From Brienomyrus brachyistius (Eukaryota; Chordata; Actinopteri; Osteoglossiformes; Mormyridae): a DNA stretch of 64,000 nt. This document shows positions 1 to 10,744 of this stretch, one piece after another; position 1 is the first letter of the stretch; each line of letters starts with the position of its first letter. The DNA lies in contig NW_026042433.1 in NCBI RefSeq assembly GCF_023856365.1, forward strand, positions 248,001-312,000. The letters run 5' to 3'. The position numbers and the translations under genes were made by a program. The notes under the pieces were generated by a model. It saw only the letters and a list, made by a program, of their open reading frames with translations. It had not been told where the DNA came from and searched no databases.

Positions 1-484
1 CCGTCTAACCTCTGATTACTGCATGACATTTCTGATAATTGATGAGTAGAAGTCTGTTGTCAAATGTCTGTTGCTTGGTGGTAAGATGTTTCCAAAAGGA
101 GAACCACAAAGAGCACAGTCATTTTCAAGGTTATTTCTCACTGGTCAGTGTGAAAGGCTGCATCATTACTATAACGCCGGGCTCAGCACAGTGACTGCAC
201 CTGCGCTGCACTGTAGACCACAAGCCAGGCTGCAGACCATCAGCCCTGAAAGTTAAAACAGGACTCGTATGTGTGTCATGTGTTGTTTAATAAAAATTTA
301 CAGGACAGAACATAGTGGATTCAGTTTCCTTTGCTCTTACACTCCCAGTCCAAAGTGTGGCCACAATGTCAATGCATCTGTCTCTTTTTTTCACTGTGTT
401 ATTCACCTTAATATCAAAAGGCTCCAAAGCAGTACAGTAATGCAGAACAAATAATGTAACTAACAAGGAAGTGGGGAGGTAATG

Positions 485-1432
485 GACAGAAGTGTTGGTT
501 TTTGGTAACTCCACTCCTCTGACCTCCACTGTAATTTTAGGTTCCTTGGAACAATATTGTAAACCAGTCATCACACACCTAGGGGTTAAAGTCGACACCA
601 ACCTTAAGTTTGACACGCAGATAAGATCAGTTGTCAAGTCAAGCTTTTTACAATTGAGGCAGTTGGCCAAAATAAAGCCAATTCTTTCTAAGCAGCACTT
701 TGAGACAGTAATCCACTCTTTTGTCGGTACTAGTTTGGACCACTGTAACGCCCTCTATGTTGGGGTTAGAGGCTCCACTATTGTTCACCTCCAGAAGGTT
801 CAAAATACTGCCGCACATGGAAATATGAGCATGTCTCCCCCATTTTAGACTCACTCCACTGGCTGCCCGTACATTTTAGGATTCATTTTAAAATTCTGTT
901 ATTTGCTTTTAAAGCCCTCAAGGGTCTTGCTCCACCTGACCTCTGTGAGCTGCTTCACCCTTACACCCCCACCTGCTCTCTCAGGTCAGCTGATCAGCTG
1001 CTCCTGATGGTTCCTAAGACTCAGCGTGAGCTTAGAGGGGATCGAGCTTTTGCATTCGCAGCTCCTAAAATGTGGAATGATTTGCCTTTTCACATTAGAG
1101 AGGCCTCTTCTCTTTAAATCTTTAAATCTCTTTTTAAAACTCATCTCTTCTCCTTGGACACCTTGTGAGATATTAACTTTAATAGTAAATTTTATTTCAA
1201 TCTTAGCCTTTTCTTTATTAATATAAATTTTTATATATTCATAAATAATTATTAATATAATATTTTTATTTTAATGGCCATTTACTTACATTTAATGTTT
1301 TGGTTTTTATTAAATTTATTTTAATTCGTTTTTAAGTTTGTGAATATTTTTATTTATTCCTTTGTGCAGCACTTTGGTCGATAAGGTTGTTTAAAGTGCT
1401 TTTTAAATAAAGCTGGATTGGATTAGATTGGA
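485..1432 (+). mobile_element. L2-like LINE 3' remnant (RT C-terminal region)
   Basis: Translation at 492-848 resembles the end of a fish non-LTR ORF2: HLGVKVDTNLKFDTQI, then LDHCNALYVGV and VQNTAA. The frame breaks near 825 and continues in another frame as LDSLHWLPVHFRI, then GDRAFAFAAPKMWNDLP, which is the usual C-terminal block of this LINE group. A stop follows at about 1,115. The 3' end has a short ATTGGATT-type repeat near 1,415-1,432. The element is truncated, frameshifted and not coding. Confidence 0.75.
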
Positions 1433-1639
1433 AGATGGCTCAACAAATCTCTCTCCCAGTATGTAAAATTCGATAGAGGGGCGCAAGGTGACATTCTGTC
1501 AGGGGCCCAGAATTTTTAGCTACACCTCTGTGCTACTGTGTTTTTATTTTTACTCTAGCCATCAACAACTCTGGAGCTGCTATATTGCCACCTGGTGGTG
1601 AAGAGATCAGACAAAATATGTACACATGTAACCAACAGT

Positions 1640-1930
1640 GGGGCGGCATGGTGGTGCAGCGGTTAGCACTGTTGCCTCACACTTCTGGGACCCCGGTTTG
1701 AGTCTCTGCCTGGGTCACATGTGTGTGGAGTTTGCATGTTCTCTCTTGCTAAATTGGCCGTAGGAGTGCATGTGTGTGTGAATGGTGTGTGAATGGTGTG
1801 TGAATGTGCCCTCCGATGGGCTGGCCCCCATCCTGGGTTGTTCCCTGCCTTGTGCCCATTGTTTGCAGGATAGGCTCCGGACCCCCCGCGACCCAGTAGG
1901 ATAAACGGTTTGGACAATGGATGGATGGAT
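1640..1930 (+). mobile_element. SINE-like interspersed repeat ending in TGGA tract
   Basis: Begins GGGGCGGCATGGTGGTGCAG, includes GGAGTTTGCATGTTCTC and ends GGACAATGGATGGATGGATG. This short non-coding family is common in fish genomes; further copies lie at 6,902, 14,652, 52,157, 53,970 and 54,366. The middle (cgtcgtgg...aattgga in the copy at 6.9 kb) is missing here. Right-arm copy at about 49,706-49,991 on the minus strand. I do not assign a formal family name. Confidence 0.75.
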
Positions 1931-2710
1931 GTATGAGGGTGAGTCACAATGACAACAGCTGCTCTGTTGACTTGGTCCCAGGAGTCGTCAGCGTTGGTCT
2001 GCCGGGGCCCCCGTCCTGTCTGTGGAAGCACCCCTCTTGTTGGCTGTTCTCTCTGCCTGGGCCCCCTCTCCTGCTGCCTCACCTTTGGGTTGAAGTGGCT
2101 CCCCATTGCCTCTGTAAAGCTCTTTGTGTATCTTAGAAAAGGGCTGTATACATGTAACATTCATTCATTTATTCGAGGTCCCAGCCAGAAGAGTGCAGTC
2201 CCACACTGTCCCAACAGCCTGAATCAGCTGGATGTTATAGGATTAAGACACTTCCTGCATTAGGCCATTTACCCTCAGTGTATTTCCACATACCCTGACA
2301 GGATGGATGACAATACTGTGGCCCTAATTTTCAATACACAGTTTTCACAGGAGTCTCACCCTCATCCACATTCTCTGCATTCCTTATCTCATGCTTTTTT
2401 GCCACCCGCATCTCCTCTGCCTGCTTTGTCTCATTTTCCCACAATTGAAACACCTTCCAATTTGTCTCCGTTTTAGTTCTACCACATTAATACCTGAGCA
2501 ACCAGTCTGATCCTGTTCCTCTAATTTCAAACGCATCTGGCTTATCTGATTGGGACTGAAGCTGCTGTTTCTAGGAAAACCACATTCGTCCCACTGGGGC
2601 AGGTCTGACGCCGCGTCCTTCCCATATTTCTCCCATAATTGTTGTAGAGAATTTCAGCTGGAGATCTTTCCCAGAAGCAAGTCACTTCACTTTAGCACCT
2701 GTTATCAGTA

Positions 2711-3302
2711 AAAGTCAAGTCAAGTAGGTCTTTAATGTTATTTTTAACTTTACACAGTTGAGTATAGTACAGTTACAAAAGAAACTGTTTCCCTCGGACC
2801 AAGGTGCTACTTAAATTAACACAAGACTAACACATACCAACCTAGCAACATACTGTATGGTGCATAATGAGCAAAAACTGTGCAAACATTGCAGGACAGT
2901 GCAAAAAGAGAGGACAACTGACACCAACGAGCACAAACAGCACAGTAAACCCAATACTGATAAGGTGCAGTTTGGTTGTGCAATGAGGTAGCAATAAAAA
3001 TAAATAAAAGTAACTGTAAACATGGCTACAATAAGATAAAAAAATAGTAGTTAAATAATAAAGTGTGTTAATGAGTGTATGTGTGTGTGGTATCAGATTA
3101 GTCCCTGAGAGTTCAGTAGTCTGACGGCATGGGGGATAAAGCTGTTTGAGTCTGGCTGTAAAGGCCCGAATGCTCCGGGACCTATTTCCAGAAGGCAGGA
3201 GGGTGAAACGATAATGTGAGGGGTGGGTGGGGTCATCCACAATGGTGGTGGCTTTGCGGATGCAGTGTGTGGTGTGAATATCCGTGATGGAGGGGAGAGA
3301 TA
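2711..3302 (-). mobile_element. LINE ORF2 C-terminal and 3' end, part 2 of a split element
   Basis: On the minus strand the sequence reads LPSITDIHTTHCIRKATTI, then HYRFTLLPSGNRSRSIRAF, which is the typical C-terminal region of a fish non-LTR reverse-transcriptase protein. A 3' tail with TAAAGACCTACTTGACTTGAC follows. It continues the fragment at 4,131-4,680; the two were separated by insertion of the solo LTR at 3,303-4,130. Right-arm copy at 48,338-48,929 (+). Confidence 0.75.
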
Positions 3303-4130
3303 TGTTAGGGTTATCTTCTTCTGAAGATGCGCTGGAAACAAACCAGTCTCTGAACACAGAACAACACAGACAGCTGTGATGACGTTTTACTTGCTGCAAG
3401 GTGTAGGGAATCCACTTGCAGAGTCTCCGCAGTTTCAGCAAAATGATGGTTTATTGAACAGCAAAAATAATACAATGTAATACAGTGTAGAGACACACCG
3501 GGTACTGAAAGGCAGCTCAGACACAAATTGAAGACAGTTCTTCACCCCCCTTTATACCCAAAAAGGCCCTCCCCACCAAGGTGTTGTGTGTAGGTGTTGT
3601 GAGTGAATTTACATATAAAGAGTGACCCCCTGGAGTGTGAGGATCCTGAGACGGGGACAGGACAGAACAGGGTAGAGACTTTTATGATCATTGTAATTAA
3701 ATTCTTATCACCTTATCTTATCCTTATCACCCTAGTGGTGCCAACTGGAACCCCCATTCTCTCCCTGGCTTCCCCCATGATCATAAATTCCTAACATTGT
3801 CTGCATTCAAATGATCAACCAAGAACCTTGGGGCATTTTTACCACTTTTCCTTACAAAGGGAAGCCCGGTCCTGACCTCGAGGTGTCAGCCTCTCAGTCG
3901 AACTCGGCCAACTTCGAAAAAGGAACTCCCCTCGCAGTGTCTTTTATTGAGGTACACAAACAGGATATGCAACTGACATTGAACATTGTTTGTCACCATA
4001 TATGGGGTGGAAATATTCAAGCGACAGTTCTTGAGACGTGTTATTGCTCAATTAAGATCAAGCTGCGGCAGGGTGTTGTTTCCAAGCGTCTAGCAAAATG
4101 ATAATAAAAAAAGTACATATTTCTCTAACA
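3303..4130 (-). mobile_element. Solo LTR (828 bp) inserted in a LINE
   Basis: The element starts TGTTAG and ends CTAACA, and is flanked on both sides by the 5-bp target duplication TATCT (AGATA on the plus strand, at 3,298-3,302 and 4,131-4,135). Reading on the minus strand there is a TATAAA box (plus-strand 3,551-3,556) and a polyadenylation signal AATAAA (3,450-3,455), which set the orientation. There is no internal retroviral coding sequence, so it is a solo LTR left by LTR-LTR recombination. Family not assigned. Confidence 0.85.
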
Positions 4131-4680
4131 AGATACTCCAATGATTTTCTCACCTGTCATCACTATCTGTTGTAGGGACTTGCGATCTGAGGCGACATAG
4201 TTCCCAAAGCAGACTGTGATGCAGCTGCTCAGGGTGCTTTCAACAGTTCCCCAATAGAGTGTGAGGATGGGAGATGGGCTTTTCTGAGCTTCCGTGGAGA
4301 GTAGAGGTGCTGCTGTGCTTTCCTTACTATGGAGCTGATGTTGAAGGACCTGGTGAGATTCTCCGCCAGATGGACAACAAGGAATCTGGTACTCTCTACG
4401 ATCTCCACAGATGAGCCATCGATGTGCAGCAGAGAGTGGTCACTCTGTGCTTTGTGTTCTTCTAAAGTCAACAACCATTTCTTTGGTCAACATTCAGAGA
4501 CAGGTTGTTGGCTCTGCAGCAGTCCGATAGTCATCACACTTCCTCTTTGTATGCTGAGTCACCGTTTTTATTGACGAGACCCACAGTCTTGTCATCAGCC
4601 TGATGTTGATGATGTGATTCGAAATGTGCATTGCTGCTCAGTTGTGAGTCATCGGAGTTAACAGCAGTGGGCTGAGCATA
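4131..4680 (-). mobile_element. LINE ORF2 fragment, part 1 of a split element
   Basis: Minus-strand translation includes HIDGSSVEIVESTRF, HLAENLTRSFNISSIVRKA and YSPRKLRKAHLPSS, a well-known block between the RT domain and the C-terminus of fish LINEs. An upstream ADD-region remnant is frame-broken. It leads directly into 2,711-3,302 once the LTR is taken out. The first base of this part belongs to the AGATA target duplication. Right-arm copy at 46,960-47,509 (+). Confidence 0.75.
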
Positions 4681-4685
4681 AAGTC

Positions 4686-5166
4686 CTGGGTTCCTGCTAC
4701 AGCGTCTGAGCAGCCGCCTTCGTCGCCCGTAGCTCCTGCGCAGCCCGAGCAGCCGCCTCCGCTGCCCCCTGCGGCCCTAGAACCCGAGGCGCTCCCTCTG
4801 CCTCAAATGACTGTGCCCCCTGGGGCTCTTGTTCCTGGCCCCACTCCTGTCCCTGACCCAGCTCCAGACTTTCCTGCCCTAGTCCCCGAGGAGGTCCCGG
4901 ACAGTCCGACCACCGTGTGTGCCACGCCCCCTGATTATCCACGTGTGCTTCCCTGATCGTACCCAGCTGTGTCCGATTATTTTCAATCAGTCCTGTCTAT
5001 TTGAGTCCATGTCTTACTAGAGTTCAGTGTCCGTCATTGAAGTCCGTCTGCGTGAGATGTTTCCTGCACCCCGTGTTCCTAATAAATCCCCGTATTTCCC
5101 CGTATCCTGCCTGCCTTGCCTGTTTCCTGCCCGTCCGCCGCTCCCGTTAAACGGCGATCGTGACAC
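4686..5166 (+). repeat. Proline-rich GC-rich repeat with TGTCACG-type end
   Basis: The first part reads as Pro/Ala/Glu-rich peptide (PPLPPAALEPEAL-like) and reaches CATPPDYPRVLP and a stop near 4,956. A non-coding tail with AATAAA (about 5,081) follows and ends CGATCGTGACA. The large repeat at 23,757-24,990 has the same peptide ending and related tail, so they are one family. The TGTCACG terminus read from the other strand suggests LTR-retrotransposon 3' sequence, but no LTR pair is visible. Right-arm copy at 46,474-46,954 (-). Confidence 0.55.
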
Positions 5167-5789
5167 AAGGCACACGCACATCAACAAGTACCAATGCAGC
5201 AAATACAGATGAACAATTTAGGAGGAATACTAGTCAAAGGAAGGAAGAAAAGCAGCCCACCCTATCTCATGGTCACGGACACAAACATCAGGGAGTGTTA
5301 TGAAGAAGACACCACACTTAGCACCATTGGTTTTACGCAGTGAATTACACCAGAGAGAGTTTTTACATTCTAGCTGTGTTACATAACATTCCTCAGCCTT
5401 CAGGTTTTTTCCACACAATGCAGGACACGCAGGGGTGCCAAACAAAACAGCGGAACTGCAGTGTAGCCAATTATTTGTTTCAGTAGTTTTAAGAAAACTA
5501 GAACATAAAATGTTTGTTTTACTTAGGTAAAAGTCCAGTTGAAACAGACTTTATTTTTAAAAAGTTAGATTGGCTTTAAGTGATGAAACATGTTACTTGT
5601 GTTAATATTGCTTAATGAAGTGTAGGTGACATAGAAGCATGCAGTTTGATGTTTGGGGGCTGTAGTTTTTAATGGGACTATTTGAATATGGAGTACTAGT
5701 GTTGTACTTTTTAAGGGTACAGCACACGAAAAAAATACAGAGTATTAAAAGTGCCTCTCTTTAAAGGAACTGAGTTATCTTAGTGTATT
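5167..5789. other. Unassigned interval (right-arm mirror 45,851-46,473)
   Basis: No convincing ORF or repeat. It holds a short open stretch (5,230-5,445 minus) with several cysteines but no recognisable motif, then AT-rich sequence. I see nothing else. Confidence 0.5.
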
Positions 5790-6290
5790 TTACATCACAT
5801 ACACTCTCGGTCCGCTGGGGGAGTCCATCCCGCTGTAGTTGGAGAATGCTGCCATCAGTCGCTCGGTGTAGCAGGATTTACCAGGCTCCTGTTTAAACTG
5901 ATGCATCATGCCCCAGTCCATGCGCAGGAGGACCAGTCTCTGAAGGGCTGTCGCATGGTGAGGTCTGTTCTGCCTGGGATCCAGCAGGTCACTGGCAATG
6001 TCCTTCAACTCCTTCATCTACAGTGTCAGATGAGCAAACCTCATCTCCCCCTTGAGGATTTGGACAAACCAACATAGGGGCAAGAATTTCTGCTACCTCG
6101 TCCTGCTGCCTGAGTGTTTCGCCACGGCACTTCATCACCGAGAAGGAGGTAGAGTCGGGTGCTGAATGGTTATGATCCTCGTCTGCAGGGGGGAGAGGGG
6201 AAGGGGCAGGGGAACCACTTGCTACTCCTCCCTCGGCGGCATAAGGAGGAAGCTGCTGTTTGGGCAGCAATGCTTGGGCAGGAGCCACAC
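5790..6290 (-). pseudogene. Endogenous retrovirus-like gag fragment (capsid region), broken
   Basis: The minus-strand reading starts with a Pro-rich, acidic stretch and changes frame near 6,010. It continues into a capsid-like block with a QFKQEPGKSC...YTERL...F..YSGM pattern, which resembles the C-terminal capsid region of retroviral gag (the YxERL...F..hSG signature). The right-arm copy has 6 more bases (two residues, E and C) just before YTERL. There is no pol beside it and the ORF ends at 5,790. It has the same orientation as the gag start at 8,916-9,317 and may be the same provirus, though 2.6 kb of other repeats lie between. Degraded relic. Confidence 0.5.
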
Positions 6291-6847
6291 AGTTTATTTC
6301 TGGGTATCTAATTAGCGGACACCATTAGGTCCCTTCAGGGGCTCCACAGACAAACTCATTGACATAATAGAATTGTCACAGAAAAATTCTTTGTCACATT
6401 CTCAGTCGACATAGACTGTGTGCTGTTTACATATTTTTGGCACAAACGAAATCTCATATGCATATTGACATATCTTTGGCACAAGTGGACCTCCATCACT
6501 TTAAAGAGGGTAAACTCTGGTCAGGAAATTTACGACGTCAGAATAAACTGATTTTTAACAGAAGTAACTGACATGCCCTAATAAGGAAATGCATACAATC
6601 AGAATACAATATCTGTGGTTTTTAACAGTGGTAACAATCTGATAATGAAAGGAATCAGATCAACATTTCTATAGCATGTAACAGAGCTTGCTCCCCTCCA
6701 GAACTCATTGTTCCAGTAGTTATCTGAAATCATCTGCAGGAGCTATTCTTTTATTTGTATATTAAGCGTAATTATTCATGAATATTATTGATGATGTTTA
6801 TTTGTTCAATGTTTTTATTTATTCGTATTTATTGTTTATAATATAAT
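6291..6847. other. Unassigned AT-rich interval (right-arm mirror 44,783-45,345)
   Basis: No ORF over 60 codons and no recognised repeat. It lies between the gag relic and a TA microsatellite. Confidence 0.5.
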
Positions 6848-6848
6848 G

Positions 6849-6889
<41 letters not shown>
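6848..6889. repeat. TA dinucleotide microsatellite
   Basis: About 20 TA units. The right-arm counterpart (44,751-44,782) is about 6 bp shorter. Confidence 0.95.
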
Positions 6890-6892
<3 letters not shown>

Positions 6893-6901
6893 TTGTAATA
6901 G

Positions 6902-7256
6902 GGGTGGCATGGTGGTGCAGTGGTTAGCACTGTTGCCTCACACCTCTGGGACCTGGGTTCGAGTCTCCGCCTGGGTCACATGTGTGTGGAGTTTGCATGT
7001 TCTCCCCGTGTCGTCGTGGGGTTTCCTCCGGGTACTCCGGTTTCCCCCCACAGTCCAAAAACATGCTGAGGCTAATTGGAATCACTGAATTGCCCATAGG
7101 TGTGCATGTGTGAGTGAATGGTGTGTGAGTGTGCCCTGCGATGGGCTGGCCCCCCATCCTGGGTTGTTCCCTGCCTCGTGCCCATTGCTTCCGGGATAGG
7201 CTCCGGACCCCCCGCGACCCAGTAGGATAAGCGGTTTGGAAAATGGATGGATGGAT
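6902..7256 (+). mobile_element. SINE-like repeat ending in TGGA tract, full-length copy
   Basis: The most complete copy of the family: GGGGTGGCATGGTGGTGCAG head, GGTTCGAGTCTCCG (Pol III box B-like), TTTGCATGTTCTCCCCGTG, TTTCCTCCGGGTACTCCGG, and a GGATAGGCTCCGGACC to GCGACCCAGTAGGATAAGCG tail followed by TGGATGGATGGA. Inserted beside the TA microsatellite. The box B-like motif fits RNA polymerase III origin; no box A was verified. Confidence 0.75.
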
Positions 7257-7806
7257 AGTATTGTAATACTTGAAACGAGAGGTACTGCCTGCCTTAGTGA
7301 TCTTTACTATTGTGTAAGTGTATTCCCACCTGTAGGGGGCAGCAATGGTTGTTATTAGAGGTGCTGAGATTACGCGGCTCAGGGCTGAAGGTGCAAAGTG
7401 AAACAGTCATTGACCGTATTTGCCGTGTGTGATGGTGTCTGCATATCGACCCTTTCGAGCCAAACAAACCAGTTCAAAGTACTGTGCGTTAATATATCAT
7501 ATGAATAAATCCACTCAAGAACTAAACTCAATATCGTATCCTCATCATTCAACGCGTCCGACTTTTCCACCTCTTACCACAAGGCAGTGGATTACATGGG
7601 GAAATTACAAACAAGGAGAATTTAATCTGTTTTTCCTCTACATTGTCGTTATTCAGAATATTACAGACTATGAACAAAAACGGACAATGTAAGAAAATAA
7701 AAAAATGTGTATGAAAGCTAGAGTATTTTTGCAGTGGTGAACACTAGCTGGTTTATGTACTAGCTCACACTCAAGAAACAGCATAAATGCTACTCATACA
7801 CAGTTG
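7257..7806. other. Unassigned interval (right-arm mirror 43,826-44,375)
   Basis: No recognisable gene. At 7,331-7,344 it has CCTGTAGGGGGCAG, one mismatch from a CTCF core motif. Otherwise nothing seen. Confidence 0.5.
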
Positions 7807-8029
7807 GGGGGCAGGGGTCAGTCCTTGTGCCTGTAATGAGAAGGTCACCAGTTGAAACTAACCCAGCCACAGCACGTCTGTGGGTCCTTGAGCAAGGCCC
7901 TTAACCCCCAGCTCCCTGGGCGCCCCAACAGGCAGCTGCACTTCGCGGACAATTTACTCCACAAAGAGTAAGTTGAGGGAGACATAAAAAACAATTTCCC
8001 CACAGGGATTAATAAAGTCCATCCATCTA
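7807..8029 (+). mobile_element. tRNA-derived SINE
   Basis: Head with AGGTCACCAGTTGAAACTA (decayed box B), then GCACGTCTGTGGGTCC, TTGAGCAAGGCCCTTAACCC, CCAGCTCCCTGGGCGCC and a tail GGGATTAATAAAGT. A better-preserved relative lies at 53,521-53,745. Right-arm copy at about 43,603-43,825 (-). Confidence 0.75.
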
Positions 8030-8915
8030 TGGAATATTATTTAGCACTATCTAACGTAGAATATAAGAATTATGATTTTATAAAAAGTATGCCAAATATC
8101 CATGATATAATCATTACAATGTAAACATTGTAATGTAATCAACACAATGGAACCAACTGAGTATGTATTTGCACCTTTTGTTAGTCTAAGTTTCTGTTAG
8201 CTACTTTATGTTAGTCATGAATCTATGAATATTCACTTTTATTAGCGTATATTTCATCATTATGTAAAAGGACAAATATATTATCAACCTTTTAGTGAGA
8301 CAATGTGTAAACGGCTGAAAATACCAAGGTTTACTACTGAAGGAAGGGATTCACCTGAGTTCACCAGAAGTTCATGGCTGAGTATTTTTAAAAAACCAAG
8401 TGGAGCTGCTCGCGCCACTATTATGTTCAACCGAGAGACCAAACGGTAAAAGAAATGACTATCAAACTTATCACCTAGAGGTGAACATAAATCTATACAA
8501 ATATCACCTGCATGCACATTACTTCTTTTACAATAACCAACTCCTGATCCATACTGTTAGTCGTGAAAAAAATAACTATTGTGTACATAGAGGCCCTGTG
8601 TAAAAAGATAACTGCCAAGGAAAAGATCAAAAACATTTATTTCAAGGATTCAAAGTTTTTATGGTCATGTACAGTGTACAGTGCAGTTCTTATTTGATTA
8701 ACTTGAATGTCTTCACAGACAAGACGATTAAACAAATAAAGCAGCGCAACATTACAGTAACTAACAACAAACAAACAAAGTTCACGAGTACTATTACAGT
8801 ATTCATATCATTTATTTAAATTTAATTTTACCAAGTAAATTAATTGAAAAGCAGTTACCACTGCTTTACCTGCTTCTCGGGAGAAATAGCAGATATACAA
8901 ACGTCATGTATGTAA
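8030..8915. other. Unassigned interval with a LINE-like 3' tail (right-arm mirror 42,717-43,602)
   Basis: At about 8,650-8,740 the minus strand resembles the tail of a fish non-LTR element (TTATTTGTTTAATCG...TGTACATGACCATAAAAAC). The rest is AT-rich with no gene that I can support. Confidence 0.4.
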
Positions 8916-9317
8916 CTAAAATCTTAAGCCAATAAGGGCAAAGTTGTGTCGTAATGCCCACGCTCGCCTCTCCTGCTCCTGTTTCTCTCCCTCTTTTCTC
9001 CACTTTCCCCGTTGTAACACCCTCGCTTTCACTAGCTCGCGTCCTGCCTCGTCTTTCAGGCCGCTATGCTCCTTTACCTTACGCCATAAAAGTGCTCCTA
9101 ATGATTGCCTATCCTCCGGTTTGTATCCTGCACATTTCACTGCAATCCCCATACGCTTCCACGCATCTGCCGTCTCTCTCTCTCGGCCCTTTTCCTGAGC
9201 TGTTTTTCCCACTGCTATTTTTAACAGCTGTATCTGTTCACACAGAGGCTTCCACCGCCCGCGCACTGGTGGACCCCAGCCCCCGTCATCCAATTCTCTA
9301 TCAAATTCGTGATCCAT
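8916..9317 (-). pseudogene. Endogenous retrovirus gag N-terminal ORF (matrix-like), truncated
   Basis: A 133-codon ORF starting with ATG (MDHEFDRELDDGGWG), charged and rich in Arg, Lys and Glu. It lies about 0.9 kb downstream of the tRNA-Pro primer site on the same strand, where a gag start is expected. It ends at a stop at 8,916, where the sequence changes to unrelated AT-rich DNA, so the rest of gag, pol and env is missing. I do not see a diagnostic matrix motif; identity rests on position and composition. Right-arm copy (42,315-42,716) encodes the same peptide. Confidence 0.5.
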
Positions 9318-9587
9318 GTTTTAGCTTATCTGACCTACACTTCTCCTGATCCAACAACCCCTGTGCCTCAGGGGATGGATTTATCCACCCACACTTAGTA
9401 CACCTCTTAGTTGTCTCTGAGTGCCCCACTAACAAACACCACCAAAACCTAAACCCACACTCACACACAATCACCGAACCACGCAAAACAGTAAATAGTA
9501 AATGGTAAACCCACTCACACTGGAATAGTGAATAGTAAACACGCACTTACACACGCGAAATAGTAAATAGCGCTGTGTACACTTTTT

Positions 9588-9871
9588 GGTACCTTGGGAC
9601 CCCACGTCTCGGGACTTTTTAGCCCGATGCTTTGAGTACTCTAATCTCGGGACTTTAACCCAATACTTTGAGGACTTTCACCTCGGGACTTCAACCCGTT
9701 TTAAGGAGGATGAACCTTACTCCCTTTTTGGTACCTTGGGACCCCACGTCTCGGGACTTTTTAGCCCGATGCTTTGAGTACTCTAATCTCGGGACTTTAA
9801 CCCAATACTTTGAGGACTTTCACCTCGGGACTTCAACCCGTTTTAAGGAGGATGAACCTTACTCCTCCGAC
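9588..9871 (-). repeat. 142-bp tandem duplication in the retroviral leader (left arm only)
   Basis: Two head-to-tail copies (9,588-9,729 and 9,730-9,871), both starting GGTACCTTGGGACCCCACG. Each copy contains about three internal sub-repeats around CTCGGGACTT. It lies between primer site and gag, the leader region that in simple retroviruses holds RNA dimerisation and packaging signals. The right arm has one copy (about 41,903-42,044). Confidence 0.93.
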
Positions 9872-10231
9872 CAATTTAGCTGTTCGGGGGTCCTGAATTT
9901 CCCGGGACGCTCAATCCCAGCTGTCCTACTGCTCATCAGCAGTAGGTGGGTTGCCAAACCAAGGACACGACAGTGGACTTAAATCCTCCGCCAATAGGTT
10001 CTACTACGGGGTCCCGTACCCTCTGTTCACAGGCCGTCAGAGCTACGCACAACAGGCCCTCGCCACAATATTGGTCGACAGATCCTGAGACACTTCCAGC
10101 CACTTTATTTAGCAATCGCCAATATGCAGAATTCGATAAAACAGGCTCTGCTCACCTAATTGCTGGGCGCCCGTGGCTCTCTGCGTCCCCAAGACCTCGT
10201 CTCTGGTTCCAATCCAAACAACCTTCTCCTC

Positions 10232-10249
10232 ATCCCGGACGAGCCCCCA
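10232..10249 (-). promoter_or_regulatory. Retroviral primer-binding site matching tRNA-Pro
   Basis: The minus strand reads TGGGGGCTCGTCCGGGAT, the 18-nt complement of the tRNA-Pro 3' end used by murine leukaemia-type retroviruses. It starts three bases after the LTR's terminal CA, a normal spacing. Right-arm copy at 41,525-41,542. Confidence 0.93.
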
Positions 10250-10252
10250 AAT

Positions 10253-10744
10253 TGTTGGAGTTAGACTCCACCGAGTCCGTTGATGAGGAAAAGATGCATT
10301 CGTGAGGCAAAGGATGGTTGTAAGTCAGCTCTCTTTATTTGTTGTACAGATCGATCCGGGAGCCACTCTCAGATGCACAAAAGTACACACCAAGGGAAGC
10401 TCAGCTCCCTGTTGTCTGTGTCTAACTTTTATACCCCGTTTAGGGCGTCTACTGTTCTTGTTGGTATCTTTCCAGTTGACGTAACATATAACTATTGTTT
10501 GGACATTGCTGGCGTTAGTCCCCACACCCGTTCCCTTTGATCTTATCTTGTTATGTTGCAATTTAGCAGCGTCAGCGACCCCCTCCCTTGTCATGTCCCC
10601 GCAGGTCAAGCGTAAGCTTAATGTCACCACGAGCCTGTCAATGTACCTTCTGCTTTCCGGAATTTACTTACACAACGAGGAGGGCTGGAGCCCCCCTTCT
10701 CTTCCTGCCTGTGTTCCAGTTTGTTCCCCTTTCTCAGTGTGACA
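10253..10744 (-). mobile_element. Endogenous retrovirus 5' LTR (about 492 bp)
   Basis: Minus-strand LTR starting TGTCACACTGAG (tentative) and ending ACTCCAACA just before the primer site. It has TATAAAA (plus-strand 10,427-10,433) and AATAAA (10,334-10,339) in proper U3-R order. The tRNA-Pro primer suggests a gamma- or epsilon-retrovirus-like element. No second LTR copy, pol or env is present in the window. The 5' boundary is uncertain because I see no target duplication. Confidence 0.8.

Noticed and set aside
1663..2160. 165-codon minus-strand ORF
   Set aside because: Made of antisense SINE-like repeat (HTHTPFTHTC-type peptides) and neighbouring low-complexity sequence; similar ORFs occur at other copies of the repeat.
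2842..3441. 199-codon minus-strand ORF as a gene
   Set aside because: It runs from the solo LTR into the LINE remnant, a chance fusion across an insertion junction.
4697..4942. 81-codon minus-strand Gln/Gly/Glu-rich ORF
   Set aside because: Antisense shadow of the proline-rich repeat.
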